64,000 bases of DNA from Spiribacter curvatus (GTDB lineage: Bacteria > Pseudomonadota > Gammaproteobacteria > Nitrococcales > Nitrococcaceae): assembly GCF_000485905.1 (NCBI RefSeq), contig NC_022664.1, positions 1,302,001-1,366,000 of the forward strand, read 5' to 3'. The translations under genes were made by a program, and so were the position numbers. Position 1 is the stretch's first letter, and the number at the start of each line of letters is the position of its first letter. This document shows positions 51,163 through 60,361 of the stretch, one piece after another. The notes beneath the pieces are model-generated. The model had not been told where the DNA came from. It made no database searches and worked only from the letters and a program-made list of their open reading frames with translations.

Positions 51163-53359
51163 CGCGGATGTTGCGCAGACCGACCATTCGCTGCATCACC
51201 CGGCTCAGTTGGTCGACATCAGCCACCTCGACGGTCATGACCATGCGGGCCACCTGATCATCGGGGTCGGTCCGGGTATTCACCGCCGTTACATTGATCC
51301 CTTCATTATTGAGCAGCGAGGAGATATCGCGGATCAGCCCCGGCCGATCATAGGCCTCAACCAGAATGTCGACCGGATAGGCCCGACCTGAATCCTGACT
51401 CCAGCTGACTTCGATCAGTCGCTCCGGAGCGGTTTCCTGAAGACGGCGGATATTGGGACAGTCGGTGCGGTGAACCGCCACGCCCTCACTACGGGTGATG
51501 AAACCGAGAATGCTGTCACCCGGCGTCGGCTGGCAGCAGCGAGCCATCCGGGTCATGAGGTTACCGACGCCATAGATGCTGATATCGTCCTGCGGCGCGG
51601 TCGGTTTCGACGCCGTACCACTACGACGACGCAACAGCTGCTCGTCGGTCTCCGACTCCGTTGGCAGCAAGCGGTCGCGCAACAGGTGAGCGATCTGTCC
51701 CCCGGTGATGTCGCCCCGCCCGATCGCGGCGAGGAACTCCGGCAGCCGTGAAAAGCGCGATCGTGCCGCCAGTGTCTCGAGGTTAACGTCGGCCAGACCC
51801 AGGCGATGCAATTCACGGTCGAGCAGCTCGCGACCGAGCTGCGCGGTCTTGTCCTGATCCTGCTGGCGGAACCAGGCACGCACCTTTGCCCGTGACCGGG
51901 GTGAATTGAGATAGCCCAGCGCCGGGTTGAGCCAGTCGCGGCTGGGGCGGGCGTTCCGGGCGGTGAGTATCTCCACCTGGTCGCCGTTTTGCAGGGGCTG
52001 CGTCAGTGTGACCATTCGACCGTTCACCCGCGCGCCACGACAGTGATGGCCGATCTCGCTATGGATGGTGTAGGCGAAATCCAGCGGCGTGGTGCCCTGC
52101 GGCAGATCAATCACATCGCCCTTGGGCGTGATCACATAGACCCGGTCCTCGAAGATCTCGGCACGGAAGCGATCGATGAGGTCGCCGTCGGTATCGCTAT
52201 CCGACGCCGACTCGAGCAGCCGGCGCAGCCAGGCGACCCGCGCATCGAAATCGGGATCCTCGCCGCGCCCTTCCTTGTAGCGCCAGTGCGCGGCGATCCC
52301 GAGCTCCGCCTGATCATGCATCTCCCGGGTCCGGATCTGGACCTCGACGGCACGACCGCCGTCGCCCATCACGGCGGTATGCAACGAGCGGTAGTCATTC
52401 TCCTTGGGGCTTGCGATGTAGTCATCGAACTCGCGCGGGATCGGCTGCCAGAGGCTGTGGACGATCCCCAGCGCGGTATAACAGGCCGGAACGCTATCCA
52501 CCAGAATACGCACGGCGCGCAGATCGAAGAGCTCCTCGAACCCCAGTCCCTTGCGCTGCATTTTCCGCCAGATGCTGTAGATATGTTTGGGCCGGCCGGT
52601 GATCTCGGCATTCAGGCCCGCCTCGGCAAGGCTCGTTTCCATACGCGCTTTCATGGCCTCGATGAAGCGCTCGCGATCGACACGCCGCTCGGCCAGCAAC
52701 CGGGCGATCCGGCGGTAGTTTTCCGGTTCCAGATAGCGGAATGACAGATCCTCAAGCTCCCACTTGATCTGCCAGATCCCCAGTCGATTCGCTAGCGGTG
52801 CATGCAGGTCGAGGGTTTCCCGGGCAATCCGCTGCTGGTCGGATTCCGGCAGCACGCTGAGAACGCGCATGTCATCCAGGCGCTCCGCCAGCACCAGGAA
52901 GACCACACGGATGTCGCGGGCCATCGCCAGCAGCATCTTGCGCAGCGCCTCGCCCCGCTTGCCCTCGTTCTCCGTGGTACCGGCCATGTACAGGCGACTG
53001 ACCTGCCCCATGCGCAGGCAGCCTTCCACCAGACTCGCGACCGTATCACCCATCCGTGCCCGGATCGCCGCAAGATCAGGCCCGCCGCAGTTGGGCAGAT
53101 CATGCAGGAGACCGGCAATGATCGAATCGGCATCGAGTTCGAGGCCACTCAATGTGTCGGCCACCGCAACGGCATGATCGAGACGGCGATCCCCGGTGAC
53201 TCGAACGTCGTCACCGTAAGACGTGACGGCATAGTCCCAGGCATCTGCCAGACGCTCGCGCGCCTCCGCATCCGGGCGCCTGGGCATGGCGGCCAGCCAG
53301 TCCGCGATGGACTGATCACCGGGACGACCGACGGCCGGGTTGTCGCTCACTTTCACCAT
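51143..53359 (-). CDS. relA: GTP pyrophosphokinase RelA
   Basis: Long RSH protein of 738 residues making (p)ppGpp on starved ribosomes. The N-terminal hydrolase-like domain keeps His-Asp in LLHDLPNCGG but lacks the ED box of active hydrolases. The synthetase domain has EFDDYIASPKENDYRSLHT, i.e. the ExDD signature of monofunctional RelA rather than the RxKD of bifunctional enzymes. A TGS domain (VYVITPKGDVIDLPQGTTPLDFAY), zinc-finger/helical region and C-terminal ACT domain follow. The ATG at 53359 is used, not the TTG one codon earlier. A TAGAAT lies 7 bases upstream. No spoT is in the window. Confidence 0.93.
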   Translation of the reverse strand: MVKVSDNPAVGRPGDQSIADWLAAMPRRPDAEARERLADAWDYAVTSYGDDVRVTGDRRLDHAVAVADTLSGLELDADSIIAGLLHDLPNCGGPDLAAIRARMGDTVASLVEGCLRMGQVSRLYMAGTTENEGKRGEALRKMLLAMARDIRVVFLVLAERLDDMRVLSVLPESDQQRIARETLDLHAPLANRLGIWQIKWELEDLSFRYLEPENYRRIARLLAERRVDRERFIEAMKARMETSLAEAGLNAEITGRPKHIYSIWRKMQRKGLGFEELFDLRAVRILVDSVPACYTALGIVHSLWQPIPREFDDYIASPKENDYRSLHTAVMGDGGRAVEVQIRTREMHDQAELGIAAHWRYKEGRGEDPDFDARVAWLRRLLESASDSDTDGDLIDRFRAEIFEDRVYVITPKGDVIDLPQGTTPLDFAYTIHSEIGHHCRGARVNGRMVTLTQPLQNGDQVEILTARNARPSRDWLNPALGYLNSPRSRAKVRAWFRQQDQDKTAQLGRELLDRELHRLGLADVNLETLAARSRFSRLPEFLAAIGRGDITGGQIAHLLRDRLLPTESETDEQLLRRRSGTASKPTAPQDDISIYGVGNLMTRMARCCQPTPGDSILGFITRSEGVAVHRTDCPNIRRLQETAPERLIEVSWSQDSGRAYPVDILVEAYDRPGLIRDISSLLNNEGINVTAVNTRTDPDDQVARMVMTVEVADVDQLSRVMQRMVGLRNIRDVHRAV

Positions 53360-53366
53360 CAACAGG

Positions 53367-53372
53367 ATTCTA
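53367..53372 (-). promoter_or_regulatory. possible relA -10 box close to the start codon
   Basis: Minus-strand TAGAAT ends 7 bases before the relA ATG. No -35 at optimal spacing. The perfect palindrome GGATATTGAATATCC (53381-53395) lies just upstream and might bind a regulator. Confidence 0.4.
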
Positions 53373-53385
53373 TCGCCTATGGATA

Positions 53386-53414
53386 TTGAATATCCATACA
53401 GTACTGTATATATT
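53386..53414 (+). promoter_or_regulatory. lexA promoter
   Basis: TTGAAT (53386-53391), 17-base spacer, TATATT (53409-53414). The SOS box covers the -10. A weak ribosome-binding site follows before the ATG at 53448. Confidence 0.65.
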
Positions 53415-53419
53415 AACAG
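53404..53419. promoter_or_regulatory. LexA (SOS) box
   Basis: CTGTATATATTAACAG is a perfect CTGT-N8-ACAG gammaproteobacterial LexA operator with an AT-rich centre. It overlaps the lexA -10, so the lexA-imuA-imuB-transporter-dnaE2 unit should be LexA-repressed and induced by DNA damage. Confidence 0.9.
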
Positions 53420-53447
53420 TTAATCGCAGACTGATCGGTAGCAAACC

Positions 53448-54083
53448 ATGAACACGCTCACTCCCCGTCAGGACCAGATTCTCCAGCTTATCCAGCGCTT
53501 TCTGGAGCGTACCGGCTACCCGCCCACACGTAACGAGATTTCGGCAGAACTCGGGTTCCGGTCAGCCAATGCCGCCGAACAGCATCTGCGGGCTCTCGCC
53601 CGGAAGGGTTTCATCACCCTCCAGCCCGGTGCTTCGCGCGGGATCCGCCTGCGCCAGCAAGCGTCAGCCCCGGCCGACGATGCCGACAACACGGACACGG
53701 AGGGGCTACCGGTCATCGGTCGGGTGGCCGCCGGCAGCCCGCTGCTTGCTGAGGCCCATATCGATCACCACTACCGGGTCAGCGATGGGCTCTTCTCGCC
53801 AGGCGCGGACTATCTGCTTCGGGTTCGCGGTATGAGCATGCGCGATGCCGGCATCCTCGATGGTGATCTGCTCGCGGTTTACTCCACCACTGAAGTCCGC
53901 GACGGCCAGATCGTCGTCGCCCGCATCCAGGACGAGGTCACGGTCAAACGCTTTTCCCGGACCGGTCACCATGTCCAGTTACTCCCGGAAAACCCCGAAT
54001 TCGCCCCCATTGAACTCGATCTGCGCCAGGACGAACTGGTCATCGAGGGGATTGGCGTGGGTGTCATCCGTTCCGGGCTCTAA
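53448..54083 (+). CDS. lexA: LexA repressor
   Basis: SOS repressor of 211 residues. The winged helix-turn-helix is [20 protein letters not shown] followed by [15 protein letters not shown]. The self-cleavage Ala-Gly is in [13 protein letters not shown]. The Ser of the Ser-Lys dyad is in [10 protein letters not shown], and the Lys is in [10 protein letters not shown]. It is autoregulated by the SOS box at 53404-53419. It heads a cassette with imuA, imuB and dnaE2, the arrangement found in many proteobacteria lacking umuDC. Confidence 0.97.
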   Translation: MNTLTPRQDQILQLIQRFLERTGYPPTRNEISAELGFRSANAAEQHLRALARKGFITLQPGASRGIRLRQQASAPADDADNTDTEGLPVIGRVAAGSPLLAEAHIDHHYRVSDGLFSPGADYLLRVRGMSMRDAGILDGDLLAVYSTTEVRDGQIVVARIQDEVTVKRFSRTGHHVQLLPENPEFAPIELDLRQDELVIEGIGVGVIRSGL

Positions 54084-54106
54084 GCCGAATCGACAGGAGG
54101 TTCATC

Positions 54107-54781
54107 ATGAAAGAAGCCATCCACGAGCTACTCGACCAGCCCGGTATCTGGCGCGCCAACACATCGCACCGTGGACCATCCTCACCGGCGGGGGATCACA
54201 CCCCCAGCGGCTTCGCGGCACTGGACCGGGCACTGCCCGGCGGCGGCTTCCCCGGCAGCGCGCTCACGGAGATCCTGCACGAAGCCCACGGCATCGGCGA
54301 ACTACGGCTGGTCATGTCAGCCCTCGCCAGACTGTCACGCAGCGGTCGGTGGATCGCCATGATCGCGCCGCCCTTTGTCCCCTATGCACCCGCGCTGGCC
54401 GCACAGGGTATTGATCTGTCACGCCTGCTGGTCGTCCATCCAGGCGATCGGGCACAGGCGTTCTGGTCCATTGAGCAGGCCCTGCGAAGCGGTACCTGCG
54501 CGGCAGTCATGGCCTGGCCCAGCCGTTGCGACGATCGCAGCCTGCGCCGCCTCCAGCTGGCCGCCGAATCCGGCAGCAGTGTGGGCATGCTGTTCCGTGA
54601 ATCGGCGGCGGCCACCGAGCGCTCACCGGCGGCGCTCCGGCTGACGCTGGGCGAGAGCAGCGGTCAGCAGCTGAATATCCGTGTGCTCAAGTGCCGGGGC
54701 ACACCGCCGGGTGCCGTCTCACTGGACAGCTGGTCGACCTCGCCGGTGCGCACACAGCATCCGCTGCCGCTGGAGGAGTGA
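54107..54781 (+). CDS. imuA: translesion-synthesis protein ImuA
   Basis: RecA-like accessory protein of 224 residues of the mutasome. The RecA-fold segment is SGFAALDRALPGGGFPGSALTEILHE, as in RecA and SulA-like proteins, but the place of the Walker A motif reads EILHEAHGIGELRLVMSAL without the GK(S/T), so ATP hydrolysis of the RecA type is unlikely. An AGGAGG ribosome-binding site is present. It lies 23 bases after lexA. The role is inferred from family and context: recruitment of ImuB and DnaE2 to damaged DNA. Confidence 0.92.
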   Translation: MKEAIHELLDQPGIWRANTSHRGPSSPAGDHTPSGFAALDRALPGGGFPGSALTEILHEAHGIGELRLVMSALARLSRSGRWIAMIAPPFVPYAPALAAQGIDLSRLLVVHPGDRAQAFWSIEQALRSGTCAAVMAWPSRCDDRSLRRLQLAAESGSSVGMLFRESAAATERSPAALRLTLGESSGQQLNIRVLKCRGTPPGAVSLDSWSTSPVRTQHPLPLEE

Positions 54782-54815
54782 GGCAACGCCCCTGTGACCG
54801 GGTGAAGGCGCGGTA

Positions 54816-56270
54816 ATGCTCTGGTTATGCCTGCATCTATTCAAACTGCCGGTCGAGTGCTTTCGTGATGCCGAGGGTGAGGGTGAGACACGGCCACTCT
54901 TCGTCTCTCAGGCGGGCCGTGTCATCGGGGGCAACCAACCGGCCCGGCGACTCGGCATTCGGCCGGGTATGACGCCGACGGCCGCCCGCGCACTGACCGA
55001 AGACGGCCGCCACCAACTGCGTGACCCTGATCGGGAGCAGCGTACGCTGGAGCGGCTGGCCACCTGGGCGGTTCAATTCACACCGCGGGTCAGCATCGAA
55101 CCGCCCACGGCACTGCTGCTGGAAATAGAGGGCAGTCTGCGCTACTTCCACGGCATGGAACCACTGCGGCGGAGGATATTGGATGGACTTGAGCAATGGG
55201 GTCATCAGGCGGGCACAGGGATTGCACCGACACCCACCGGTGCATGGATGCTCGCCCGCGCAGGTGATGGCACACCGGTGACCGCGCGGTCGGAACTGGC
55301 GGAACGCCTGGCCGCCCTGTCAGTGGACGTGCTACCACTGGGCCAACGCGCCACAGACGCCCTCCAGGGCCTGGGCTGCGAAACCGTTGGCGCGCTGCGC
55401 GCCCTTCCCAGCGACGGGGCGACACGGCGTCTTGGTCGCACGCTGCTCGAAACCCTCCAGCGGGCACATGGCGAACGTCCCGACCCGCGCCGGAACTGGC
55501 AGCCGCCCGCTCACTTCGAACGCCGGGTCGATTGCCTCGAGGCGATCGCAGCCACCGACGGGCTGCGCCCAATCCTCCAACAACTGATCGATGGCCTCTG
55601 CACCGATCTGCGCCACCGCGACGCGGGTATCAGGCGGCTGCGATTCGCCCTCTGGCATCGCGAAGGAAGGCCGACGCGGCTACCGTTGGGCGTTCTTTCC
55701 CCTACCCGCGATGCCGGACATCTGAAGTGGCTGATCGATCGACAACTCGATAACCTGACGCTGACGGCCGATGTGGTCGCCGTCACCCTGCGGGCGGGGC
55801 GTTTCCATGCCCTGCAGGGCGTGAGTGAGGCATTCGATCTGCTCGACCGGGATGACCGACACACGACGGCTGCCGACTGGCGGACACTCATCGAGACATT
55901 CGACAGCCGACTGGGCGAGGAAAGGGTCTGCATGGTCAAACCGCTGGCGGAGCACCGACCCGAGCGTGCGTGGTGCTATCAACGGCCGGATACGACTATC
56001 CGACCCCTGACGCTGCCCGCGCAACCCACGCGCCCTACCTGGTTGCTCGATCACCCCCTGCCGCTGCGGAGCCCCCGGGGGCGGCCGGAGTACGACGATG
56101 CACCGCTGCTGCTGGAAGCAGGGCCAGAGCGCATCGAGACCGGCTGGTGGGACGGGCTCGACATCACCCGCGACTACTACCATGCACGCACCGCCCAGGG
56201 ACGACGTATCTGGATCTTCCGCGATCGGCGGGGACAGCGGGACTGGTACCTGCACGGGATCTTCGCCTGA
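54816..56270 (+). CDS. imuB: ImuB, catalytically inactive Y-family polymerase-like protein
   Basis: Mutasome hub of 484 residues with a Y-family polymerase fold. The usual metal-binding acidic residues are missing: the DxD position reads WLCLHLFKLPVECF, and the SxDE position reads LLLEIEGSLRYF. This is normal for ImuB and implies no polymerase activity. The palm, thumb (LAALSVDVLPLGQRATDALQGLGCETVGAL) and little-finger regions are recognisable, then the C-terminal segment RPERAWCYQRPDTTIRPL and GRRIWIFRDRRGQRDWYLHGIFA typical of the family. No strict QLPLF-type clamp motif is seen; EAFDLLD near residue 345 is a degenerate candidate. Its stop is one base before the transporter ATG. Confidence 0.94.
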   Translation: MLWLCLHLFKLPVECFRDAEGEGETRPLFVSQAGRVIGGNQPARRLGIRPGMTPTAARALTEDGRHQLRDPDREQRTLERLATWAVQFTPRVSIEPPTALLLEIEGSLRYFHGMEPLRRRILDGLEQWGHQAGTGIAPTPTGAWMLARAGDGTPVTARSELAERLAALSVDVLPLGQRATDALQGLGCETVGALRALPSDGATRRLGRTLLETLQRAHGERPDPRRNWQPPAHFERRVDCLEAIAATDGLRPILQQLIDGLCTDLRHRDAGIRRLRFALWHREGRPTRLPLGVLSPTRDAGHLKWLIDRQLDNLTLTADVVAVTLRAGRFHALQGVSEAFDLLDRDDRHTTAADWRTLIETFDSRLGEERVCMVKPLAEHRPERAWCYQRPDTTIRPLTLPAQPTRPTWLLDHPLPLRSPRGRPEYDDAPLLLEAGPERIETGWWDGLDITRDYYHARTAQGRRIWIFRDRRGQRDWYLHGIFA

Positions 56271-56271
56271 T

Positions 56272-57198
56272 ATGCCGATATCTTTCCCAGGGCTCGATCG
56301 CAGCCGTGGCATCCTGCTCGTGGCGGTCGCCGCCATCCTCTGGAGCACCACCGGGATCATGTCCCGGATACTGTTCGAGCAGACCGATGTCTCCCCTTTC
56401 ATGGTGGCGTTCATCCGACTCGCGATCGCAGCCCCGCTTTTCATGGCGGTGGGGTGGTTGCATCAGGGCCGACGCTTCCTGCAACTACCACCGTCAACCG
56501 GGCGCTGGCTGCTGGCGCTGGGCCTCGCTCAGGCCGGGTTCCAGGCGGGCTATCTGAGCGCCGTCGAGCGGATCGGCGCTGGACTGGCCACACTGGTCAC
56601 ACTCTGTCTGGCGCCGGTGCTGGTGGCCCTATTCGGCACGCTGTTGCTGGGTGAGCCCCTGACCCGTCGCATCCTCACCGCCATGGCGATCGCCATCGCT
56701 GGTACGGCGCTGCTGGTCGTCTCTCCCCAGGCGCTGAATATCGGCGACGGGCTGTGGGCCGGACTCGGCTTCGGACTCGCCGCGGCCGCGATCTATGCCG
56801 GTTTCACACTCATCAGTCGTTATGCGGCCGATCATGTCCATCCCATGCAGAGCGCCGCCCTTGGGTTCGGTATCGGCGCACTGGCCATGCTACCCATCCT
56901 GTTTGTGGAGGGCGTAACGCCACTCGTTGAGGGCGCGGCCATCGCAGTGCCAGCACTCGCCTACATCGCCCTGATTCCAACCACACTAGGGTATATCTGC
57001 TTTTTCAATGGCCTGCGGCATACCACCGCCACCATCTCCAGCATCCTCGTGCTGCTCGAACCGTTGGGCGCGGCGCTGCTGGCATGGGCGCTCCTCGGCG
57101 AGGCACTGGGTCGCTATGGATTGATCGGCGCGGTCATGCTGACGGTGGCGGTGGTACTGCTCACGGTTCCTGGCGTTGCCCGGCGAATCCTCGGCTGA
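56272..57198 (+). CDS. EamA/DMT-superfamily transporter inside the mutasome cassette
   Basis: Inner-membrane protein of 308 residues with ten predicted spans in two EamA repeats (for example ILLVAVAAILWSTTGIMSRI and GLGFGLAAAAIYAGFTLISR). The family exports metabolites such as amino acids; the substrate cannot be inferred. The ATG is one base after the imuB stop, and its own stop is 6 bases before the dnaE2 ATG. It should therefore be co-transcribed from the LexA-controlled promoter. Longer in-frame starts lie in imuB and add no family sequence. A transporter in this position is not part of the usual imuA-imuB-dnaE2 unit. Confidence 0.9.
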   Translation: MPISFPGLDRSRGILLVAVAAILWSTTGIMSRILFEQTDVSPFMVAFIRLAIAAPLFMAVGWLHQGRRFLQLPPSTGRWLLALGLAQAGFQAGYLSAVERIGAGLATLVTLCLAPVLVALFGTLLLGEPLTRRILTAMAIAIAGTALLVVSPQALNIGDGLWAGLGFGLAAAAIYAGFTLISRYAADHVHPMQSAALGFGIGALAMLPILFVEGVTPLVEGAAIAVPALAYIALIPTTLGYICFFNGLRHTTATISSILVLLEPLGAALLAWALLGEALGRYGLIGAVMLTVAVVLLTVPGVARRILG

Positions 57199-57204
57199 CC
57201 GGAC

Positions 57205-60200
57205 ATGGCAGCTGTCGATGCCGCCTATGCCGAGCTCCATTGCATCAGCAGCTTCAGCTTCCTGCGGGGTGCCTCGCATCCCGAGGAGCTGATCCAACAG
57301 GCCGATGCACTGGGCTATCAAGCACTCGCGATCACTGACGAGTGCTCTCTGGCCGGTGTGGTCCGAGCCCACGCCGCCGCCAGGGAGCGCGACATACAAC
57401 TCATCGTTGGCAGCGAGTTCCACTTCGATGATGGCCTGCATCTCGTTGTGTTGGCGCCGGATCGGTCCGCCTATGCCCGACTCTCGGCACTGGTCGCGCT
57501 GGGCCGCAGCCAGGCCGGCAAGGGCCATTATCGACTCGGCCGTGAGGATCTGCAGGACGGCGTTCCCGGCTGTCTGGCACTACTCGTCACCAGTCCTGAG
57601 GACGATGCGGAGAACGCCGCTTGGCTGAAGCGCACATTCCCCGGGCGTGGCTGGTTGACCACTGCGATCCATCGGGACGGGCGTGATGGCGAGCGACTGC
57701 AGCACTGCCAGAGCATCGCCCGCCGCCAGGGCCTGCCCGCGGTCGCGACCGGCGACGTCATCATGCACCGTCGGGGCCGGCGGGCACTGCAGGACACCCT
57801 CACCGCCATTCGTCATGGCCAGCGGCTGAGCGAACTTGGCCATGCCCTCGGAGGCAATGGCGAGCGGCACCTGCGACCGAGGCATCGCATCGCCATCGAC
57901 TATCCTCAGGCGATGATCGCCGAAACTGTCCGGATCGCCGCGCGCTGCCATTTTTCCCTGGACGAACTACGCTACGAGTATCCCGAGGAGCTGGTTCCGG
58001 CTGGACATACTCCCGCCAGCTGGCTGCGTGACCGGGTTGAGGCCGGTGCACTTCGACGCTGGCCCGAGGGAATCCCCGAGCGGGTCCGTACGTCCATTGA
58101 ACACGAGCTCACGCTGATCCGCGAACTCGCCTACGAGCCCTTTTTCCTCACCGTCGACGATATCGTCGGATTCGCCCGCGGTCAGGGCATCCTCTGCCAG
58201 GGGCGGGGCTCGGCAGCCAACTCCAGCGTCTGCTATTGCCTGGGTATCACCGCGGTCGATCCATCCCGCTCGAGTCTGCTCTTCGAGCGCTTCGTCTCCC
58301 GCGAGCGCAATGAGCCACCGGATATCGATGTCGACTTCGAGCACGACCGACGCGAGGAGGTCATTCAGTACATCTATCGCAAATACGGACGACATCGCGC
58401 CGCTCTGGCCGCGACGGTGATCTGCTACCGCCCCCGCAGTGCGATACGCGATATCGGCAAGGCGCTGGGACTGGACACCGATCAGATCGACCGCCTGACC
58501 GGGACACTGCAATGGTGGGATGGTCATGACATCGATCCTGACCGGCTCCGGGAGGCGGGATTTGACCCTGCCAACCCGATGATCCACCGCCTTGTCACGC
58601 TGGCCGGGGCACTGGTGGGGTTCCCGCGTCACCTCTCCCAGCATGTGGGGGGATTCGTGATCAGCCAGGGCCCGCTGAGTGAGCTCGTCCCCACCGAGAA
58701 CGCCGCCATGGCGGGGCGCAGCATCATTCAATGGGACAAGGACGATCTCGAGACCCTGGGACTGCTCAAGGTCGACTGTCTGGCATTGGGCATGCTCAGT
58801 GCGGTACGGCGCAGCCTTGAGCTGATCGAGCGCTATCACGGACGGCGCATGGAGCTGGCCGATATCCCTGCCGAGGATCCGGCCGTCTATGACATGCTCG
58901 AGCGCGCCGACACGGTTGGTGTATTCCAGGTCGAATCCCGGGCCCAGATGGCCATGCTGCCCCGTCTGCGGCCGCGCTGTTTCTACGATCTCGTCATCGA
59001 GATATCGATCGTCCGCCCTGGCCCCATTCAGGGCGACATGGTGCATCCCTATCTACGACGCCGCGAGGGACGGGAGGCCGTCGACTACCCGAGTGAGGCC
59101 GTCCGTGGCGTGCTCGAGCGCACTCTGGGCGTGCCCATCTTCCAGGAGCAGGTCATGCAACTCGCGATTGTGGCGGCGGGGTTCAGCCCGGGTGAGGCGG
59201 ACTCGCTGCGTCGGGCCATGGCCGCCTGGAAAAAGCGCGGTGGGTTGGGATCGTTCCGTGAGCGGCTGCTCGAGGGTATGAGTGACCGCGGCTACTCACC
59301 GGCATTCGCCGAACGGCTGTTCGAGCAGATCCGCGGTTTCGGCGACTACGGATTCCCCGAATCCCATGCCGCCAGTTTCGCGCTGCTGGTCTACGTCTCC
59401 GCGTGGATCAAGCGTCATTACCCGGCGGCGTTCGTCTGTGCATTGCTCAACAGCCAACCCATGGGGTTCTACGCCCCGGCCCAGCTGGTCCGCGACGCAC
59501 GGGCCCACGGCGTCGATGTCGAGGCAGTGGATGTCCGATTCAGCGACTGGGACTGCAGTCTCGAGCAGCATGGCGATCCATCCACTCACCCCAGCCTGCG
59601 TCTGGGGATGCGGTTGATCCATGGCTTCGGCGCAGCATCGGCGCAACGGCTGTGCCGGACCCGCGAGCGGGACGGACCATTCACCGACATCGCCGACCTC
59701 GCCCGCCGCGCCGGGCTGGATCGTGGCAGCCTCCGGGCACTGGCGGATGCTGGAGCGCTCGCGGGCATCGGCGGGCATCGCCGCGAAGCCTGGTGGCAGG
59801 TCCTCGGCATCGAGGCGCGCGGCCCGCTTCTCGAATCGGTATCGGCGAAAGAGCCCGCACCGGACCTCCCCGCCCCCTCGGAGGCCGAAGACCTGATCGG
59901 TGACTATCGGGGTATCGGGCTGAGCCTGGGTCGCCATCCCCTGGCACTGCTGCGAGCGAGACTGCGACAGCATGGCTATCGACCGGCCACGGAACTGGGG
60001 CAAAGCGGCCACCGGCGCATCGCCCGCGCGGCGGGTCTGGTCATCAACCGCCAGCGCCCGGGAGCGGCGGGCGGTGTGGTCTTTCTCACGCTGGAGGATG
60101 AGACTGGCAGCGTAAACGTGGTGATCTGGAAGGACCTCGCCCAACGCCAGCGCTCGCTGGTGGTCGGTGCCCGGCTGTTGGGCGTCGTCGGCATCTGGGA

Positions 60201-60297
60201 GCAGCGGGGCGACGTTCACCATCTTGTCGCCGGTCGACTCGAGGACCACAGCCACCTGCTGGGCGAACTGCAGACTCGATCACGGGATTTTCACTGA
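57205..60297 (+). CDS. dnaE2: error-prone DNA polymerase DnaE2 (ImuC)
   Basis: C-family translesion polymerase of 1030 residues, shorter than replicative DnaE, as is typical of DnaE2. The N-terminal PHP domain begins AELHCISSFSFLRGASHPEEL. The catalytic palm aspartates are in PPDIDVDFEHDRREEV near residue 375, with GRGSAANSSVCYCLG and RPGPIQGDMVHPYLRRREG in the active region. The helix-hairpin-helix region (GFGAASAQRLCRTRERDGPF) and OB fold (GGVVFLTLEDETGSVNVVIWKDL) complete the protein. It acts with ImuA and ImuB under SOS control. Confidence 0.96.
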   Translation: MAAVDAAYAELHCISSFSFLRGASHPEELIQQADALGYQALAITDECSLAGVVRAHAAARERDIQLIVGSEFHFDDGLHLVVLAPDRSAYARLSALVALGRSQAGKGHYRLGREDLQDGVPGCLALLVTSPEDDAENAAWLKRTFPGRGWLTTAIHRDGRDGERLQHCQSIARRQGLPAVATGDVIMHRRGRRALQDTLTAIRHGQRLSELGHALGGNGERHLRPRHRIAIDYPQAMIAETVRIAARCHFSLDELRYEYPEELVPAGHTPASWLRDRVEAGALRRWPEGIPERVRTSIEHELTLIRELAYEPFFLTVDDIVGFARGQGILCQGRGSAANSSVCYCLGITAVDPSRSSLLFERFVSRERNEPPDIDVDFEHDRREEVIQYIYRKYGRHRAALAATVICYRPRSAIRDIGKALGLDTDQIDRLTGTLQWWDGHDIDPDRLREAGFDPANPMIHRLVTLAGALVGFPRHLSQHVGGFVISQGPLSELVPTENAAMAGRSIIQWDKDDLETLGLLKVDCLALGMLSAVRRSLELIERYHGRRMELADIPAEDPAVYDMLERADTVGVFQVESRAQMAMLPRLRPRCFYDLVIEISIVRPGPIQGDMVHPYLRRREGREAVDYPSEAVRGVLERTLGVPIFQEQVMQLAIVAAGFSPGEADSLRRAMAAWKKRGGLGSFRERLLEGMSDRGYSPAFAERLFEQIRGFGDYGFPESHAASFALLVYVSAWIKRHYPAAFVCALLNSQPMGFYAPAQLVRDARAHGVDVEAVDVRFSDWDCSLEQHGDPSTHPSLRLGMRLIHGFGAASAQRLCRTRERDGPFTDIADLARRAGLDRGSLRALADAGALAGIGGHRREAWWQVLGIEARGPLLESVSAKEPAPDLPAPSEAEDLIGDYRGIGLSLGRHPLALLRARLRQHGYRPATELGQSGHRRIARAAGLVINRQRPGAAGGVVFLTLEDETGSVNVVIWKDLAQRQRSLVVGARLLGVVGIWEQRGDVHHLVAGRLEDHSHLLGELQTRSRDFH

Positions 60298-60361
60298 CGT
60301 CCCTCGCATTGCAGCGATAGGATAGTGGCTTCTGTCCAATGGGCGCCCACTGATCCAACGC

